Program-made: the position numbers and the translations under genes | The notes under the pieces: generated by a model | Told to the model about the DNA's origin: nothing | The model's database searches: none | Seen by the model: the letters and a program-made list of their open reading frames with translations, nothing else | Shown here: in pieces, positions 23,248-34,585 of the stretch | How the letters are laid out: every line of letters starts with the position of its first letter | Numbering within the stretch: position 1 is the stretch's first letter | NCBI RefSeq assembly: GCF_002288265.1 | Contig: NZ_CP016778.1 | Location: forward strand, 868,001-932,000 | DNA from: Candidatus Planktophila versatilis | GTDB taxonomy: Bacteria > Actinomycetota > Actinomycetes > Nanopelagicales > Nanopelagicaceae | DNA length: 64,000 bases | Direction: 5' to 3'

Positions 23248-24279
23248 CTATCGACGAGGCTCGGAGATCAAAACCTTTTCAAGGGCTTCAAACTCTTCAA
23301 TGCATTTTCCGGAGCCTTCAACGACGGCGTCCAGCGGACGGTCTGCAATGTGAATTGGCATTCCAGTCTCTTTGCGAAGTCGCTCATCGAGTCCCTTAAG
23401 AAGTGCGCCGCCACCTGTAAGAACGATGCCGCGATCCATGAGATCTGAGGAAAGCTCTGGTGGGCACTTATCAAGAGTTGCCTTTACTGCGTTAATGATT
23501 TGATTGACCGGCTCTTCTAGTGCTTTGCGAATTTCAGCAGCTGTAACGACGATGGTCTTGGGAAGTCCGGTTGCCAGGTCGCGACCGCGAATTTCAGCAT
23601 CATTTTCACCCTGAAGTGGGTATGCCGAACCGATAGCCATCTTGATCTCTTCGGCGGTGCGCTCACCCAAAAGTAGTGAGTATTCGCGCTTGGTCCAGTT
23701 AATAATCGATTGATCAAGCTCATCGCCACCAATACGAATTGATAGCGCGGTGACGATTCCGCCCAATGAAATCACGGCAACTTCAGTAGTTCCGCCACCG
23801 ATATCTACCACCATATTTCCGGTTGGTTCGTGGATGGGAAGACCGGCACCGATTGCAGCAGCCATCGGCTCTTCAATAATGTAAACCTTACGAGCACCTG
23901 CGGCATAGCCAGCATCTTTAACAGCGCGCTGTTCCACACCGGTAATTCCTGATGGAACACAAACAACAATACGTGGCTTAGCAAGATAGCTACGACGATG
24001 CACTTTTTGAATAAAGTAACGGAGCATGCGCTCGGTTGTGTCGAAGTCTGCAATCACACCATCTTTAAGTGGACGAATGGCAACGATGTTGCCAGGTGTG
24101 CGACCAATCATCTTCTTAGCTTCAAGTCCAACAGCTAAAATGCCGCCAGTATCTTGGTTAATAGCTACAACTGAAGGCTCATTAAGAACGATGCCACGAC
24201 CTCGAACATAAACAAGGGTGTTTGCAGTTCCTAGGTCAACGGCCATATCGCGGCCTATGAATGACATTCTGTTAGACAT
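23248..24279 (-). CDS. mreB: Rod shape-determining actin homologue MreB
   Basis: MreB forms membrane-associated filaments that direct cylindrical wall growth. The 343 residues contain actin-fold nucleotide motifs: [15 protein letters not shown] (phosphate 1), [16 protein letters not shown] (phosphate 2) and [14 protein letters not shown] (adenosine). It heads the mreB-mreC-mreD-pbp2-rodA cluster and is adjacent to the ndk stop. This implies a rod-shaped, laterally growing cell, at least ancestrally. Confidence 0.97.
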   Translation of the reverse strand: MSNRMSFIGRDMAVDLGTANTLVYVRGRGIVLNEPSVVAINQDTGGILAVGLEAKKMIGRTPGNIVAIRPLKDGVIADFDTTERMLRYFIQKVHRRSYLAKPRIVVCVPSGITGVEQRAVKDAGYAAGARKVYIIEEPMAAAIGAGLPIHEPTGNMVVDIGGGTTEVAVISLGGIVTALSIRIGGDELDQSIINWTKREYSLLLGERTAEEIKMAIGSAYPLQGENDAEIRGRDLATGLPKTIVVTAAEIRKALEEPVNQIINAVKATLDKCPPELSSDLMDRGIVLTGGGALLKGLDERLRKETGMPIHIADRPLDAVVEGSGKCIEEFEALEKVLISEPRR

Positions 24280-24702
24280 TTATTTCCCCTCAAAGAAGAT
24301 AGCTATTTCACGTGCAGCAGATTCGGGTGAATCAGAGCCGTGAACAATATTTTGCACAACCTTAGTTCCTTGATCGCGAGCAAGATCTCCACGGATCGTT
24401 CCGGGCGCTGCCACTGTTGGATCAGTTACTCCTGCCAATGATCTAAATCCCTCTATCACGCGATTTCCCTGCGCAACGATGGCAACAATGGGACCTGACA
24501 TCATGAACTCAACGAGTGGTTCAAAGAATGGCTTACCTTGATGTTCGGCGTAATGCTTTTCAAGAAGTGCTCGATCTGCTTGCAACATCCGCATCGCTGC
24601 AATGGTGTATCCCTTAGCTTCAATACGAGCAATTACTTCGCCAACTAATCCACGCGCAACACCATCTGGCTTAACCAGGACGAGGGTTTTTTCTAGGCTC
24701 AC
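24280..24702 (-). CDS. ndk: Nucleoside diphosphate kinase
   Basis: Ndk balances nucleoside triphosphate pools by a ping-pong phosphotransfer. In 140 residues the family pattern is intact: [19 protein letters not shown] at the start and the active-site histidine in [12 protein letters not shown]. It lies directly before mreB and behind the DUF4233 gene. Confidence 0.98.
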   Translation of the reverse strand: MSLEKTLVLVKPDGVARGLVGEVIARIEAKGYTIAAMRMLQADRALLEKHYAEHQGKPFFEPLVEFMMSGPIVAIVAQGNRVIEGFRSLAGVTDPTVAAPGTIRGDLARDQGTKVVQNIVHGSDSPESAAREIAIFFEGK

Positions 24703-24715
24703 AGGGGTCAGTCTA

Positions 24716-25051
24716 TTAGGCGTCAGGAGTGCGTGTCGCCATCAGCGCAGCGCGAGCAGCCTCACCCTTGCGACCCACAATGATGGCGGCAATCCAGAGT
24801 CCCCCGAAAATCAGGCCCACGATAGCCATCGATGGCACCACCACGGCATAACCGATCATCAAGATTTGCAAGATAGAGCCAAGAATCCACCCGGCTCGTT
24901 TCTTTAATAGCCCTGGGGTGAGAAGAAGAAGTATCGCAATAACTGCGCCAGCCACAATTGTCGATGCCTCGTGATTATCTTTGGCAAGCAGCATGGCAAA
25001 ACCCATGATGAAAAATTCCATTACCAATACTGCCGAACCTAGAACGCGCAT
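24716..25051 (-). CDS. DUF4233 small membrane protein
   Basis: This 111-residue protein is almost wholly hydrophobic, with about four membrane segments, and opens [17 protein letters not shown]. It matches the actinobacterial DUF4233 family, which usually sits between folC and ndk as here. The ATG overlaps the folC stop (TAATG). The function is unknown. Confidence 0.85.
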   Translation of the reverse strand: MRVLGSAVLVMEFFIMGFAMLLAKDNHEASTIVAGAVIAILLLLTPGLLKKRAGWILGSILQILMIGYAVVVPSMAIVGLIFGGLWIAAIIVGRKGEAARAALMATRTPDA

Positions 25052-26409
25052 TACTTATCTACCTTTGCAAATTTCTTTCTCAGAATTCTACGCGCATCCC
25101 CTGCTGTGACAACAGAGCCAGTAACCAAAATCCCGATGGTCTCATCACTGAGCGGCCGGATCGTATCCTTAATCGCCTTGTCCAGGGCGTCAGCTAACTT
25201 CTCGTGCGCAAAGACGCGATCATGTCCGAAGATTTCAATAGCCATCTTTTCTAGCTCGTCAATATTTGTTGAGCGCACAGAACTATTGGTCGTAACGATG
25301 ATGGAGTCCATCACCTGCTCAAGTTCCAGCAAAATCCCCCGAATATCTTTATCGCCCATCGGCGCAACCACTCCGATAATTTCATCAAAGGTAAACTCAC
25401 TTTGAATCGTCTCGGCAATCGCTGCAGCCCCATGCGGATTATGCGCCGCATCTAAAATGATGGTCGGATCTCGGTGGAGCACTTCACAGCGCCCAGGAGA
25501 TGTCACAGCGGCAAATCCCGCGCGCACCGCCTCGATATCTAACTCTTGGTCGCCAAAGAATGCCTCCACTGCCACAAGTGCGGCCGCAGCATTTGATGCT
25601 TGGTGTTTGCCATGCAAAGGCAAGAAGATATCTTCATATGTATCTTGAGCCCCACGAATAGTTAACAACTGCCCACCGACTGCAACCGAACGTGACATCA
25701 CTGCATATTCAATGCCTTCGCGCACAACATCTGCGCCCACCGATGCTGCTCGCTTGAGTAACTCTTTCGCAGCTTCCGGCTCTTGTTGGGCAAGAACAAT
25801 GAAACCAGATTCTTTAATGATGCCCGCTTTCGTCTGCGCAATCTCGGCCAGCGTTTCACCCAAATATTCAGTGTGATCTAGGTCGATTGGCATCAGAACT
25901 GAAACATCTGCCAGAACAACATTGGTGGCATCCCACTCGCCTCCCATGCCTACTTCAATCACACCCACATCGATTGGATGCTCGGCAAAAGCAGCGAAAG
26001 CAAGGGCGGTGAGGGCTTCAAAGTATGAAATGGGATGTTCGAATTTCGAATCCATCATGTCAATGTATGCGGCAATATCGTTGTAAGAAAAGATCAGTGC
26101 TTGCGCATCTATTGGTTCACCGTTGATTGCAATTCGCTCCACAAAACTTTCCAGGTGCGGGCTAGTAAATCGCCCAGTACGCAAGCCCATCTCAAAGAGA
26201 AGTGAATCAATCATGCGCGATGTGGTGGTCTTTCCGTTTGTGCCACCAATGTGAATGGTGGGATAAGTAAGTTGCGGAGACCCTAAAACATCGACAAGTG
26301 CTGCAATTCTCTCTAGTGATGGCTCGATCTGCGTTTCCGGCCAGCGAGTGAGCAGCGCTTTCTCGATAGTGTCGAGCAGCTCTTGGTCCTGCGGTGTTAT
26401 CTCACTCAT
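25051..26409 (-). CDS. folC: Dihydrofolate synthase / folylpolyglutamate synthase
   Basis: This Mur-ligase-fold enzyme adds glutamate to dihydropteroate and extends folate polyglutamate tails. The 452 residues show the ATP-binding HIGGTNGKTTTSRMI, the GRFTSPHL and GVIEVGMGGEWDATN segments, and DAAHNPHGAAA in the C-terminal domain, all normal. It is coupled to valS upstream (TAAATG) and to the DUF4233 gene downstream. Confidence 0.95.
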   Translation of the reverse strand: MSEITPQDQELLDTIEKALLTRWPETQIEPSLERIAALVDVLGSPQLTYPTIHIGGTNGKTTTSRMIDSLLFEMGLRTGRFTSPHLESFVERIAINGEPIDAQALIFSYNDIAAYIDMMDSKFEHPISYFEALTALAFAAFAEHPIDVGVIEVGMGGEWDATNVVLADVSVLMPIDLDHTEYLGETLAEIAQTKAGIIKESGFIVLAQQEPEAAKELLKRAASVGADVVREGIEYAVMSRSVAVGGQLLTIRGAQDTYEDIFLPLHGKHQASNAAAALVAVEAFFGDQELDIEAVRAGFAAVTSPGRCEVLHRDPTIILDAAHNPHGAAAIAETIQSEFTFDEIIGVVAPMGDKDIRGILLELEQVMDSIIVTTNSSVRSTNIDELEKMAIEIFGHDRVFAHEKLADALDKAIKDTIRPLSDETIGILVTGSVVTAGDARRILRKKFAKVDK

Positions 26410-28989
26410 TTATTTAAGCGCTGCAAGCTGGGCTGTGATCCGCTCAATATCACTTGTTGTCATGGCAAGTCTTTCTTTAATTTCCTTCACCACATCTGCC
26501 GGAGCCTTGGCCATAAATCCTTCATTATTTAACTTCACTTCAGCTGTCTTTAGATCTTTTTGGGCAGTGGCAAGGTCTTTGGTAAGTCGGGTGCGCTCTG
26601 CTGCAACATCTACCGTGCCAGAGAGATCGAGTTCAACTTTGATTGCGCCAATTTCAACAGAAGCACTAGGAGTGAACTCAGTGAGTTCTAATTTAAGCAA
26701 GAATGCCATCGCAGTTGCATAGGCAGACACATCAGCCGGTGCAATAAATCGACCCGGAATCTTCGCACTTGGTTTCACACCTTGGTCATTACGAAAGCGG
26801 CGAACTTCGGTAATGACTTTTTGAAGTTCTCCCACAAGTGTTTCTGCCTTCTTATTGATATGGGCAGGATCTGCTACTGGCCATTGCGCTGTGACAAGAG
26901 TTTGACCACCCGTAAATGTGGTCCACAGTTCTTCAGTAATAAATGGCATCACCGGGTGCAACAGGCGGAAGAGTGTGTCCAGCACATGACCGAGCACGCG
27001 CTGGGATGCAGCCGCGTTACCAGAAGCAAAAGCTTCTTTAGAGAGCTCCAGATACCAGTCGCAGAGGTCATCCCATGCAAAGTGATAAACCACTTCGCAG
27101 GCACGAGCAAACTCATAGCGTTCAACTAAGTCGGTGTATTCAGCAGTTGTTTCACTTAAACGCGAAAGCACCCACTTATCGATCTCTGACAAGCTTTCCA
27201 TCGCTGGCAACGGACCTTGAACAGTTGCCCCGTTCATCATCGCAAAGCGTGTTGCATTCCAGAGTTTGGTGGCAAAGTTACGAGAACCTGCAATCCAATC
27301 TTCGGCCAGGGCCTGATCTTTACCGGGATTTGATCCGCGGGCCAAGGTAAAGCGCAGCGCATCGGCCCCGTACTTATCAATAAATTCAAGTGGGTCGACC
27401 ACATTGCCGCGAGATTTAGACATCTTCTTGCCGTATTGATCGCGCACCAAACCATGCAAGACGATGGTGTGGAAAGGTGGCACGCCATCCATAGCAAAGA
27501 GCCCAAACATCATCATGCGTGCTACCCAGAAGAATAAAATGTCATAACCAGTAACAAGAACACTCGTTGGGTAAAACTTCTTCACATCTGCGGTGTTATT
27601 CGGCCAGCCGAGAGTGGAAAAAGGCCAGAGCGCGGATGAGAACCAAGTGTCTAGGACATCGGGATCTTGGGTATATCCAGCGGGCGCTTTTTCACCAGGA
27701 CCAACTACAACTACTTCGCCATTGGGTCCATACCAGACTGGAATTCGATGGCCCCACCAGAGCTGGCGCGAGATACACCAATCATTTAAATTATCGACCC
27801 AATCAAAGTAACGAGGTGCCAGCTCTTCTGGTTCAATCTTTACTCGACCATCGCGGACGGCATCGCCTGCTGCCTTCGCAAGTGTTTCCACCTTTACAAA
27901 CCATTGCTTTGAAAGACGCGGCTCCACTGTTGTTTCACACCGTGAGCAATGTCCGACTGCGTGAATGTAAGGACGCTTCTCAGCAACAATCCGTCCCAGC
28001 TCGCGCAGCTTTGCGACAACTGCCACGCGCGCATCAAAGCGATCCATGCCATCGAATTCTGTGCCCGTTCCATCCATCACACCGTGCTCGTTCATGATGA
28101 CAACAAAAGGAACATTGTGGCGAAGAGCCATTTCAAAGTCGTTCGGGTCGTGGGCTGCAGTGACCTTCACCGCGCCAGTACCAAAGTCAGGGTCAACTAG
28201 TTCATCGGCGATGATGGGGATCATGCGATTAACCAATGGCAGCATCACTTCGGTGCCAATCAGGTGTTTGTAGCGAGGATCATCAGGGTGCACAGCCACT
28301 GCGCCATCGCCCATCATTGTTTCCGCGCGCGTAGTTGCAACGACAATGCTCTGCTCACCATCGCCATAGCGAACTGAGACAAATTCGCCAGCATCATCTT
28401 GATGTTCTACTTCAATATCAGAAAGGGCGGTAAGGCAACGCGGGCACCAGTTAATGATTCGCTCTGCCCGATAGATCAGCCCTTGATCAAATAATTTCTT
28501 AAATATTGTTAAAACAGCCTGCGAAAGATTCTCATCCATTGTGAAAGCTTCGCGAGACCAATCCACGCTATCGCCAAGTCGCTTCATCTGTCCGAGAATT
28601 TGTCCGCCAGATTCAGCCTTCCACTCCCACACTTTCTTCACAAAATCTTCGCGACCTAAATCATGGCGAGTAAGTCCCTTAGTTGCCAATTGTTTTTCCA
28701 CAACATTCTGCGTTGCAATTCCGGCATGGTCCATTCCAGGAAGCCAGAGCGCTTCAAAACCTTGCATGCGCTTCATGCGGGTTAAGCAATCTTGCAGAGT
28801 TTGATCGAGTGCGTGACCGATATGTAAATTGCCGGTGACATTGGGAGGTGGAATAACGATGGTAAATGGTTCTTTAGATGAGTTGGCATCAGCTGTGAAG
28901 TAACCAGCGTCTAACCACTTTTTATAGAGCGGGCCTTCGATTTCACTCGGCGTAAATGCCGGTGCTAGCTCGCGCTTTTCTAAAGACAT
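26410..28989 (-). CDS. valS: Valyl-tRNA synthetase
   Basis: This class I synthetase charges tRNA(Val). In 859 residues: the HIGH-type motif [10 protein letters not shown], a CP1 editing domain ([18 protein letters not shown] region), the [12 protein letters not shown] loop, an anticodon-binding domain and a C-terminal coiled-coil arm (about 800-859, rich in Lys, Glu and Leu). A Zn-site cysteine pair is seen in [10 protein letters not shown] and [13 protein letters not shown]. Size and order are typical. Confidence 0.97.
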   Translation of the reverse strand: MSLEKRELAPAFTPSEIEGPLYKKWLDAGYFTADANSSKEPFTIVIPPPNVTGNLHIGHALDQTLQDCLTRMKRMQGFEALWLPGMDHAGIATQNVVEKQLATKGLTRHDLGREDFVKKVWEWKAESGGQILGQMKRLGDSVDWSREAFTMDENLSQAVLTIFKKLFDQGLIYRAERIINWCPRCLTALSDIEVEHQDDAGEFVSVRYGDGEQSIVVATTRAETMMGDGAVAVHPDDPRYKHLIGTEVMLPLVNRMIPIIADELVDPDFGTGAVKVTAAHDPNDFEMALRHNVPFVVIMNEHGVMDGTGTEFDGMDRFDARVAVVAKLRELGRIVAEKRPYIHAVGHCSRCETTVEPRLSKQWFVKVETLAKAAGDAVRDGRVKIEPEELAPRYFDWVDNLNDWCISRQLWWGHRIPVWYGPNGEVVVVGPGEKAPAGYTQDPDVLDTWFSSALWPFSTLGWPNNTADVKKFYPTSVLVTGYDILFFWVARMMMFGLFAMDGVPPFHTIVLHGLVRDQYGKKMSKSRGNVVDPLEFIDKYGADALRFTLARGSNPGKDQALAEDWIAGSRNFATKLWNATRFAMMNGATVQGPLPAMESLSEIDKWVLSRLSETTAEYTDLVERYEFARACEVVYHFAWDDLCDWYLELSKEAFASGNAAASQRVLGHVLDTLFRLLHPVMPFITEELWTTFTGGQTLVTAQWPVADPAHINKKAETLVGELQKVITEVRRFRNDQGVKPSAKIPGRFIAPADVSAYATAMAFLLKLELTEFTPSASVEIGAIKVELDLSGTVDVAAERTRLTKDLATAQKDLKTAEVKLNNEGFMAKAPADVVKEIKERLAMTTSDIERITAQLAALK

Positions 28990-29010
28990 GGAGCGCAGTC
29001 TAGTTTACCT

Positions 29011-30309
29011 TTACGCGCTTTTCTCCTCTGTGTTCTTCTCACGACGAGAAGCGCGCTTAGCAATATCACCGGTACGTGGCAGCAAGGTGGGGGCTGCGCT
29101 ATCTGTGATGCAACTCTTTTCGATGATTACCTTGGCGACATCTGTGCGGCTCGGGATCTCATACATGACCCCAAGTAATACTGATTCCATGATGGCGCGT
29201 AGTCCGCGTGCACCAGTTCCGCGAATGAGAGCAAGGTCGGCCACCGCTTCCAGGGCTTCCTCTGAAAATTCGAGTTCCACATCATCTAGATCAAAGAGCT
29301 TCCGATATTGCTTTACTAGCGCATTCTTTGGTTCGGTAAGAATCTGCATTAGAGCTGGCTTATCAAGATTTTCAACGCTGGTAAGAACTGGCAGGCGACC
29401 AATGAATTCCGGGATCATTCCGAACTTAAGTAAATCCTCTGGCATGACATCGGCAAAGATATCTCTGCGATTCTTCTCTTCGGCAGTCTGAAGTTCAGCA
29501 CCGAAACCAACACCGGCAGAGCCGCTGCGTGATTCAATAATTTTATCTAGGCCCGCAAATGCGCCCCCAACAATAAAGAGAACGTTTGTTGTATCAATCT
29601 GGATAAATTCTTGATGTGGGTGCTTGCGACCACCTTGTGGTGGAACAGATGCAACCGTTCCTTCCAGGATCTTAAGCAAGGCTTGCTGCACACCTTCACC
29701 TGAAACATCGCGAGTAATGGATGGGTTTTCAGATTTGCGAGCCACCTTATCGATTTCATCGATATAGATGATTCCGGTTTCTGCCTTTTTCACATCGTAA
29801 TCTGCCGCCTGCAAAAGCTTAAGCAAGATGTTCTCAACATCTTCACCGACATAACCTGCTTCAGTGAGGGCGGTGGCATCTGCAATTGCAAAGGGAACAT
29901 TGAGCATACGTGCCAGAGTTTGCGCCATCAGTGTCTTGCCGCAGCCTGTAGGACCAAGGAGGAGAATGTTTGATTTAGCTAATTCGATTCCATCTTCATT
30001 GCGCGAATCTCCAGATTGCACGCGCTTGTAGTGGTTATAGACAGCAACTGAAAGTGACTTCTTTGCCCGATCTTGGCCAATCACATATTGATCAAGGAAT
30101 TCAAAGATTGCCTGTGGCTTAGGAAGTTCGCTAAGTCCGAGTGAGGAAGCTTCGGAAAGTTCTTCAACGATGATCTCATTACAGAGTTCAATACATTCAT
30201 CGCAGATATAGACGCCCGGACCTGCAATAAGTTTCTTAACCTGCTTCTGAGTTTTGCCGCAGAAGGAGCACTTGAGGAGGTCGTTAGCTTCGCCAATTCG
30301 GGTGGACAT
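29011..30309 (-). CDS. clpX: ATP-dependent Clp protease unfoldase ClpX
   Basis: ClpX unfolds tagged substrates and feeds them to ClpP. The N-terminal Zn-binding domain shows [10 protein letters not shown] and CDECIELC. Walker A is GPTGCGKT, Walker [10 protein letters not shown], and the pore loop lies in GYVGEDVE. A sensor region [10 protein letters not shown] and a Lys/Arg-rich tail complete 432 residues. The clpP genes and tig lie upstream on the same strand, separated by an MFS gene. Confidence 0.97.
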   Translation of the reverse strand: MSTRIGEANDLLKCSFCGKTQKQVKKLIAGPGVYICDECIELCNEIIVEELSEASSLGLSELPKPQAIFEFLDQYVIGQDRAKKSLSVAVYNHYKRVQSGDSRNEDGIELAKSNILLLGPTGCGKTLMAQTLARMLNVPFAIADATALTEAGYVGEDVENILLKLLQAADYDVKKAETGIIYIDEIDKVARKSENPSITRDVSGEGVQQALLKILEGTVASVPPQGGRKHPHQEFIQIDTTNVLFIVGGAFAGLDKIIESRSGSAGVGFGAELQTAEEKNRRDIFADVMPEDLLKFGMIPEFIGRLPVLTSVENLDKPALMQILTEPKNALVKQYRKLFDLDDVELEFSEEALEAVADLALIRGTGARGLRAIMESVLLGVMYEIPSRTDVAKVIIEKSCITDSAAPTLLPRTGDIAKRASRREKNTEEKSA

Positions 30310-30351
30310 GGGTGTAAGGATAGTTTTGATAGTGAAAAATTGCGCGCGAAA

Positions 30352-31611
30352 TCAAGCCTGACTTTGTTCGCCTATAGGTGAATATGGAGGCAATTTCGAC
30401 TTCATCTCTTTCACTCCTGGCACCAGAAGTACCAATGCGCAGATTGCCAGATGAAAGACTGCGACGCCGATGAGCAACTCTTTCTCGCCAAAGATATTCA
30501 CCAGCGGGCCAACTAAAGCCATACCCAGTGGCATCAGCCCCATCGTGCCCATGTAATCCAAACTAAATACTCGTCCCTGATATTCAGCCGGCACTTCACG
30601 TTGCACAGATGTTGACCAGAATGCTTCCCACGGCCCCACTGAAAAACCGGCAAGCAGATAAGCAAAAAGAATTAAGGGCGCAGAAGAAGGAAATGCCAGA
30701 ATAAGAGGGGCAAAGATAAATAGCCCCCACACAACGACTGAGACCAACCCTTCATTTTTCACCTTCCACTTGATAAAGATGACTGCAGAGATCGCTCCCC
30801 CCACACTAAAGAGCGCCGCCGATGCTGCATATACCGAGGCATCACCAAATTCACGCTTGGTAATGACAGGAAGCAGAACGTTCTCAACACCGATAACCAG
30901 CATCAATTGCACAGATGCCATCACGATCATCGCGGCAATCCACTTGTAGTACCAGACGACTCGAACACCCTCTCGCAAATCTTGCACGAAGTGGTTTTTC
31001 ACATTGTCATTTTTTGCAATCGGACCTTCATCAATACGCACCAGAATTGCTGCCCCTGCCAAAAAGAAGATGGAGCATGCAACATAGGTTGCGTGAGTTC
31101 CGAGTGCGACAAGCAGTACTCCGGCAACACCAGGACCGGCAATCTGTGATGTGCGCAGGGCAATTCCGCGAAGCACATTTCCAGCAGGCAACAAATGATC
31201 AGGCAAGATGCTTGGCATGAGTGCTTGCGCTGCCGGTGCACCAAAACCATCAGAGATTCCCATCAGCACAACAATCAGACCCAATATCCACATCGAAATT
31301 TGCGCAGGATCTATAAAGACAACCACTGAGCCAATGACTGCTCGAAAACCATCGGCTGCAATCAGAACTGTCTTTCTAGGTAGTCGATCCACAACAACCC
31401 CACCTACCGGAGAAAAGAGAACGCCGGAGAGAACTCGCGCGCCGAGAATTAGACCCAGGGTGGTGATAGTTCCACCGGCATCAAGGATGGTGACAGCAAG
31501 TGCGATTGGAAAGGCTGACATCGCAAGAATGGTCAGGATCGTTGAGATCCATAAGTTGCGATATGCCGGGTATGAGAAAAGAGCGCCGGGTTCGAAATAT
31601 TTCTTTAGCAT
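30352..31611 (-). CDS. MFS transporter (MFS_3 / EntS-like, 12 TM)
   Basis: This 419-residue integral membrane protein has about twelve hydrophobic segments. The loop between helices 2 and 3 reads GGVVVDRLPRKT, the MFS GxLaDrxGrr signature, and a second copy-like loop lies near residue 250. The overall pattern resembles macrolide or siderophore exporters of the MFS_3 family; the substrate is unknown. It sits between clpP2 and clpX in the protease cluster, same strand, with gaps of 36 and 42 bases. Confidence 0.85.
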   Translation of the reverse strand: MLKKYFEPGALFSYPAYRNLWISTILTILAMSAFPIALAVTILDAGGTITTLGLILGARVLSGVLFSPVGGVVVDRLPRKTVLIAADGFRAVIGSVVVFIDPAQISMWILGLIVVLMGISDGFGAPAAQALMPSILPDHLLPAGNVLRGIALRTSQIAGPGVAGVLLVALGTHATYVACSIFFLAGAAILVRIDEGPIAKNDNVKNHFVQDLREGVRVVWYYKWIAAMIVMASVQLMLVIGVENVLLPVITKREFGDASVYAASAALFSVGGAISAVIFIKWKVKNEGLVSVVVWGLFIFAPLILAFPSSAPLILFAYLLAGFSVGPWEAFWSTSVQREVPAEYQGRVFSLDYMGTMGLMPLGMALVGPLVNIFGEKELLIGVAVFHLAICALVLLVPGVKEMKSKLPPYSPIGEQSQA

Positions 31612-31647
31612 TTTCGAACCAGACGCCCCTTTAGTGAAATTGTGTGC

Positions 31648-32268
31648 TTAAGGCTTTGCCTTACGTGAAGCCATCACCTTATCGATGATTCCGTATTCCA
31701 CTGCCTCTGCAGCTGTCAGAATCTTGTCACGCTCAATATCTTTCTCAATCTCTTCCACAGTCTTATTGGAGTGCTTGGCAAGCATGGTCTCGAGTAATCC
31801 ACGCATGCGAAGAATTTCGCGTGCTTGAATTTCAATATCTGATGCCTGTCCGCCACCTTCTGATGAAGGTTGGTGAATCAAGATACGTGAGTGCTCTAGG
31901 CCATAGCGCTTACCTTTTGTGCCACCAGCCAAGATGATTGCGGCAGCTGATGCTGCTTGGCCAAGACAAATTGTTGTGATGTCTGGGCGAACAAATTGCA
32001 TGGTGTCATAAATTGCGGTGAGTGCAGTAAATGATCCACCCGGTGAGTTAATGTAGATCGAGATATCGCGATCTGGATCCATTGACTCCAAAGTCAGAAG
32101 CTGGGCCATCACATCGTTTGCCACAGTGTCATCAATTGCCTGACCAAGGAAGATGATGCGCTCTTCGAATAACTTTGTATATGGGTCTAAGCGCTTAAAA
32201 CCATAGGCGGTCTTCTCTTCAATTGTTGGAAGAACGTAGCGGTTCGTAATTTCTTGAATGTGCTTCAT
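31648..32268 (-). CDS. clpP: ATP-dependent Clp protease proteolytic subunit ClpP2
   Basis: A serine peptidase of the Clp chamber. The 206 residues carry the nucleophile Ser in [12 protein letters not shown], the His in [11 protein letters not shown] and the Asp in the DKILTAAEA region. Its ATG shares one base with the clpP1 stop. Two adjacent clpP genes that form a mixed ClpP1P2 tetradecamer are typical of Actinobacteria; the numbering is by position. Confidence 0.95.
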   Translation of the reverse strand: MKHIQEITNRYVLPTIEEKTAYGFKRLDPYTKLFEERIIFLGQAIDDTVANDVMAQLLTLESMDPDRDISIYINSPGGSFTALTAIYDTMQFVRPDITTICLGQAASAAAIILAGGTKGKRYGLEHSRILIHQPSSEGGGQASDIEIQAREILRMRGLLETMLAKHSNKTVEEIEKDIERDKILTAAEAVEYGIIDKVMASRKAKP

Positions 32269-32894
32269 TACTTCTTACCTCCCGCGATTTGGCCTTCATT
32301 TGATGCGATGTGATCGATAAATCCATAGGCAAGTGCATCCTTGGCATTAAACCAATTATCGCGATCTGAATCAGCAATAATCTTGTCTAGCGGTTGCCCG
32401 GTGTGCTTGGCATTGAGTTCAGACATCGTCTGCTTGGTAATAGCCATCTGCTCTGCCTGAATCCGAATATCTGTTGCAGTTCCGCCAATGCCACCTAGCG
32501 GTTGGTGCATCAAGATTCGAGCGTTTGGTGTTGCATAACGCTTGCCAGGTGCGCCAGCTGTAAGAAGGAATTGACCCATTGAGGCAGCCATTCCCATGGC
32601 AACTGTTGCAACATCGTTTTTGATGTAATGCATCGTGTCATAAACAGCCATACCGGCAGTTACTGATCCACCAGGTGAGTTGATGTATAGGTAAATGTCT
32701 TTCTCAGAATCTTCAGCAGCTAGTAACAACATCTGCGCGCAGATGGCGTTGGCCATCTCATCGCGCACTTCACCAGCAAGAAAGATGATTCGCTCACGGA
32801 GTAAGCGACTATAAATCTGATCGCCTAGTCCAAATGGCTCTGAACCAACTGAGCGCGCTACAGGCGTGTTCTCCTGTGGGTTAATAACATCCAC
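32268..32894 (-). CDS. clpP: ATP-dependent Clp protease proteolytic subunit ClpP1
   Basis: This is the first of two adjacent Clp peptidase genes. In 208 residues the Ser is in [12 protein letters not shown] and the His in ILMHQPLGG. The start is GTG with an AAGGA site 7 bases upstream. An N-terminal segment of about 20 residues precedes the conserved fold and is probably processed, as in other actinobacterial ClpP1. tig lies 117 bases upstream on the same strand. Confidence 0.95.
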   Translation of the reverse strand: MDVINPQENTPVARSVGSEPFGLGDQIYSRLLRERIIFLAGEVRDEMANAICAQMLLLAAEDSEKDIYLYINSPGGSVTAGMAVYDTMHYIKNDVATVAMGMAASMGQFLLTAGAPGKRYATPNARILMHQPLGGIGGTATDIRIQAEQMAITKQTMSELNAKHTGQPLDKIIADSDRDNWFNAKDALAYGFIDHIASNEGQIAGGKK

Positions 32895-33011
32895 GTTTCA
32901 TCCTTCCAATAACTTTCCCTTGTATTGACCTTAACAATTACCGCGCCAATTTGCTTCCCAAATATGAGAGATAGGCGCTAAAAACTCTGATGTTCGCTTA
33001 CGGCTAAAGAG

Positions 33012-34307
33012 TTACTCGGCTTCGGGCGCTGCTGGCTGACCTTGTGCTGGGCGAAGGGCTTCAAGATCAATCACTTGGCCGGACTTGTCGACAACTGAGA
33101 CACGACCCAACACTGATGCAAGTGCCTTCGCGCGAGTTACCTCAGCAACTACCTGGCTAATTTGTCCAGCTTTTTGTAGCTCCTGTGCAAATTGCTCCGG
33201 ACCCATTCCATAACGCTGTGACATACGAATGAGATATTCGGTGAGTTCGATTTCAGAGACTTGAACTTCTTCCACCTTCACTATGGCATCAAGTAGGAAA
33301 TCAGATTTAATTGAGGCGCGAACCTGGCCATCTACTTCAGCGCGGTGTTCGGCATCTTCCATCCGAGATTCACCCGCAAGGTGCTCATTCACTTCTTCGA
33401 GCACAATCTCATCTGGAACTGGGATATCAAGATCTGCCAGTAACTTTTCTAGAAGTAGGTCGCGTGCTTGCGCGCCTTGTTCCATCTTCTTCACTCGTGA
33501 TAAACGCTCTGCGATATTCTCTTTCAGCTCAGCTAAAGTATCGAATTCAGATGCAAGTTTGGCAAATGCATCATCGGCTGCTGGTAGCTCGCGCTCTTTT
33601 ACCGCCTTCACACCGATTTCAACATCGCCCTTTTCGTCATCTTTTTGACCAACGAGTTGGGTGGTAAATGTCTTGTTATCCCCCGCGCTCATTCCAACGA
33701 GTGCTTCATCTAGTCCGTCAATCATGCGATTAGAGCCAACTTCATAGGAAATCTCATTCGCTTTTCCACCATCTACTTCAGCGCCATCAATACGGGCTGT
33801 GAGATCGATAGTGACAAAGTCACCAGATTGTGTGGCACGCTCAACCGTGTTTAAGGTTCCAAAGCGAGCGCGAAGCTCATCTACCTGCTCATTGATATCA
33901 GTATCTGCGACAACAACATCATCTACTGTGACAGTGATCTTGGAAAAGTCTGGAAGCGTCACTTCTGGGCGCACATTTACCTCAACGGTAAAGATGAGCT
34001 TGTCGTTATCGACAAATTCCTTCACATCAACAGTGGGGCGTCCCACAACGAGCACGTCATGCTCACGCGCAGCTTTGCCATAGAACTCAGGCAGAGCGGT
34101 ATTAATCGCCTCATCAATAACCGTTCCACGTCCCACGCGCTGATCAATCATCGCTGCCGGAACTTTGCCCTTACGAAAACCTGGGATGTTTACCTGTGTT
34201 GCCACCTTCTTATATGCAGCTGCAACATGGTTAGTTAGCTCTGCATAAGGAACTTCAACTTCTAAACGAACGCGAGTGGCAGAAAGTGTCTCAACGGTGC
34301 TTTTCAC
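33012..34307 (-). CDS. tig: Trigger factor chaperone
   Basis: Trigger factor binds the ribosome exit site and shelters nascent chains. The 431 residues contain the N-terminal ribosome-docking motif GFRKGKVP (about 44-51), a central FKBP-like PPIase domain (about 160-240) and a helical C-terminal domain. A short Pro/Ala/Glu tail ends the protein. The order tig-clpP1-clpP2-clpX on the minus strand is classic. tRNA-Pro lies 48 bases upstream on the same strand. Confidence 0.96.
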   Translation of the reverse strand: MKSTVETLSATRVRLEVEVPYAELTNHVAAAYKKVATQVNIPGFRKGKVPAAMIDQRVGRGTVIDEAINTALPEFYGKAAREHDVLVVGRPTVDVKEFVDNDKLIFTVEVNVRPEVTLPDFSKITVTVDDVVVADTDINEQVDELRARFGTLNTVERATQSGDFVTIDLTARIDGAEVDGGKANEISYEVGSNRMIDGLDEALVGMSAGDNKTFTTQLVGQKDDEKGDVEIGVKAVKERELPAADDAFAKLASEFDTLAELKENIAERLSRVKKMEQGAQARDLLLEKLLADLDIPVPDEIVLEEVNEHLAGESRMEDAEHRAEVDGQVRASIKSDFLLDAIVKVEEVQVSEIELTEYLIRMSQRYGMGPEQFAQELQKAGQISQVVAEVTRAKALASVLGRVSVVDKSGQVIDLEALRPAQGQPAAPEAE

Positions 34308-34355
34308 GAAGTGCTCCTATTAGTTAATGACAGCTGTAATACTGTGAAGAAATTC

Positions 34356-34431
34356 TGGTCGGGGCGGGGAGATTCGAACTCCCGGTCTCCTGCTCCCAAA
34401 GCAGGCGCGCTAGCCACTACGCTACGCCCCG
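34356..34431 (-). tRNA. tRNA-Pro (TGG)
   Basis: A full cloverleaf is visible on the minus strand: acceptor CGGGGCG/CGCCCCG, anticodon stem CCTGC/GCAGG with loop TTTGGGA (anticodon TGG), T arm GTTCGAATC, and an encoded CCA. Confidence 0.95.
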
Positions 34432-34460
34432 AGGCGCAACAACGGAGTCTAGAGTAATTT

Positions 34461-34489
34461 TTTACTCTGAGTTACACACCCTGTACGCT
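34461..34489 (+). promoter_or_regulatory. Possible tRNA-Gly promoter in the divergent tRNA gap
   Basis: TTTACT and TACGCT lie 17 bases apart and place a start about 10 bases before the tRNA. The -35 forms one arm of a 7-bp inverted repeat (AGAGTAA/TTACTCT, 34451-34468) in the 75-base gap between divergent tRNA-Pro and tRNA-Gly. Confidence 0.4.
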
Positions 34490-34506
34490 CATCCTTCGCA
34501 CCACTC

Positions 34507-34580
34507 GCGGGTGTAGCTCAATGGTAGAGCCCCAGCCTTCCAAGCTGGCCATGCCGGTTCGATCCCGGTCACCCGCTCCA
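34507..34580 (+). tRNA. tRNA-Gly (TCC)
   Basis: Acceptor GCGGGTG/CACCCGC (one strand read in reverse), anticodon stem CCAGC/GCTGG around loop CTTCCAA (anticodon TCC), T loop GGTTCGATCC, and an encoded CCA end. It ends 5 bases before the stop of the convergent collagen-like gene. Confidence 0.95.
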
Positions 34581-34585
34581 TGTTT

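Noticed and set aside
32983-33013. Possible terminator after tig (AACTCT/AGAGTT with T-run)
   Set aside because: The stem is only 6 bp with a 19-base loop and overlaps the tig stop codon; too weak to list.
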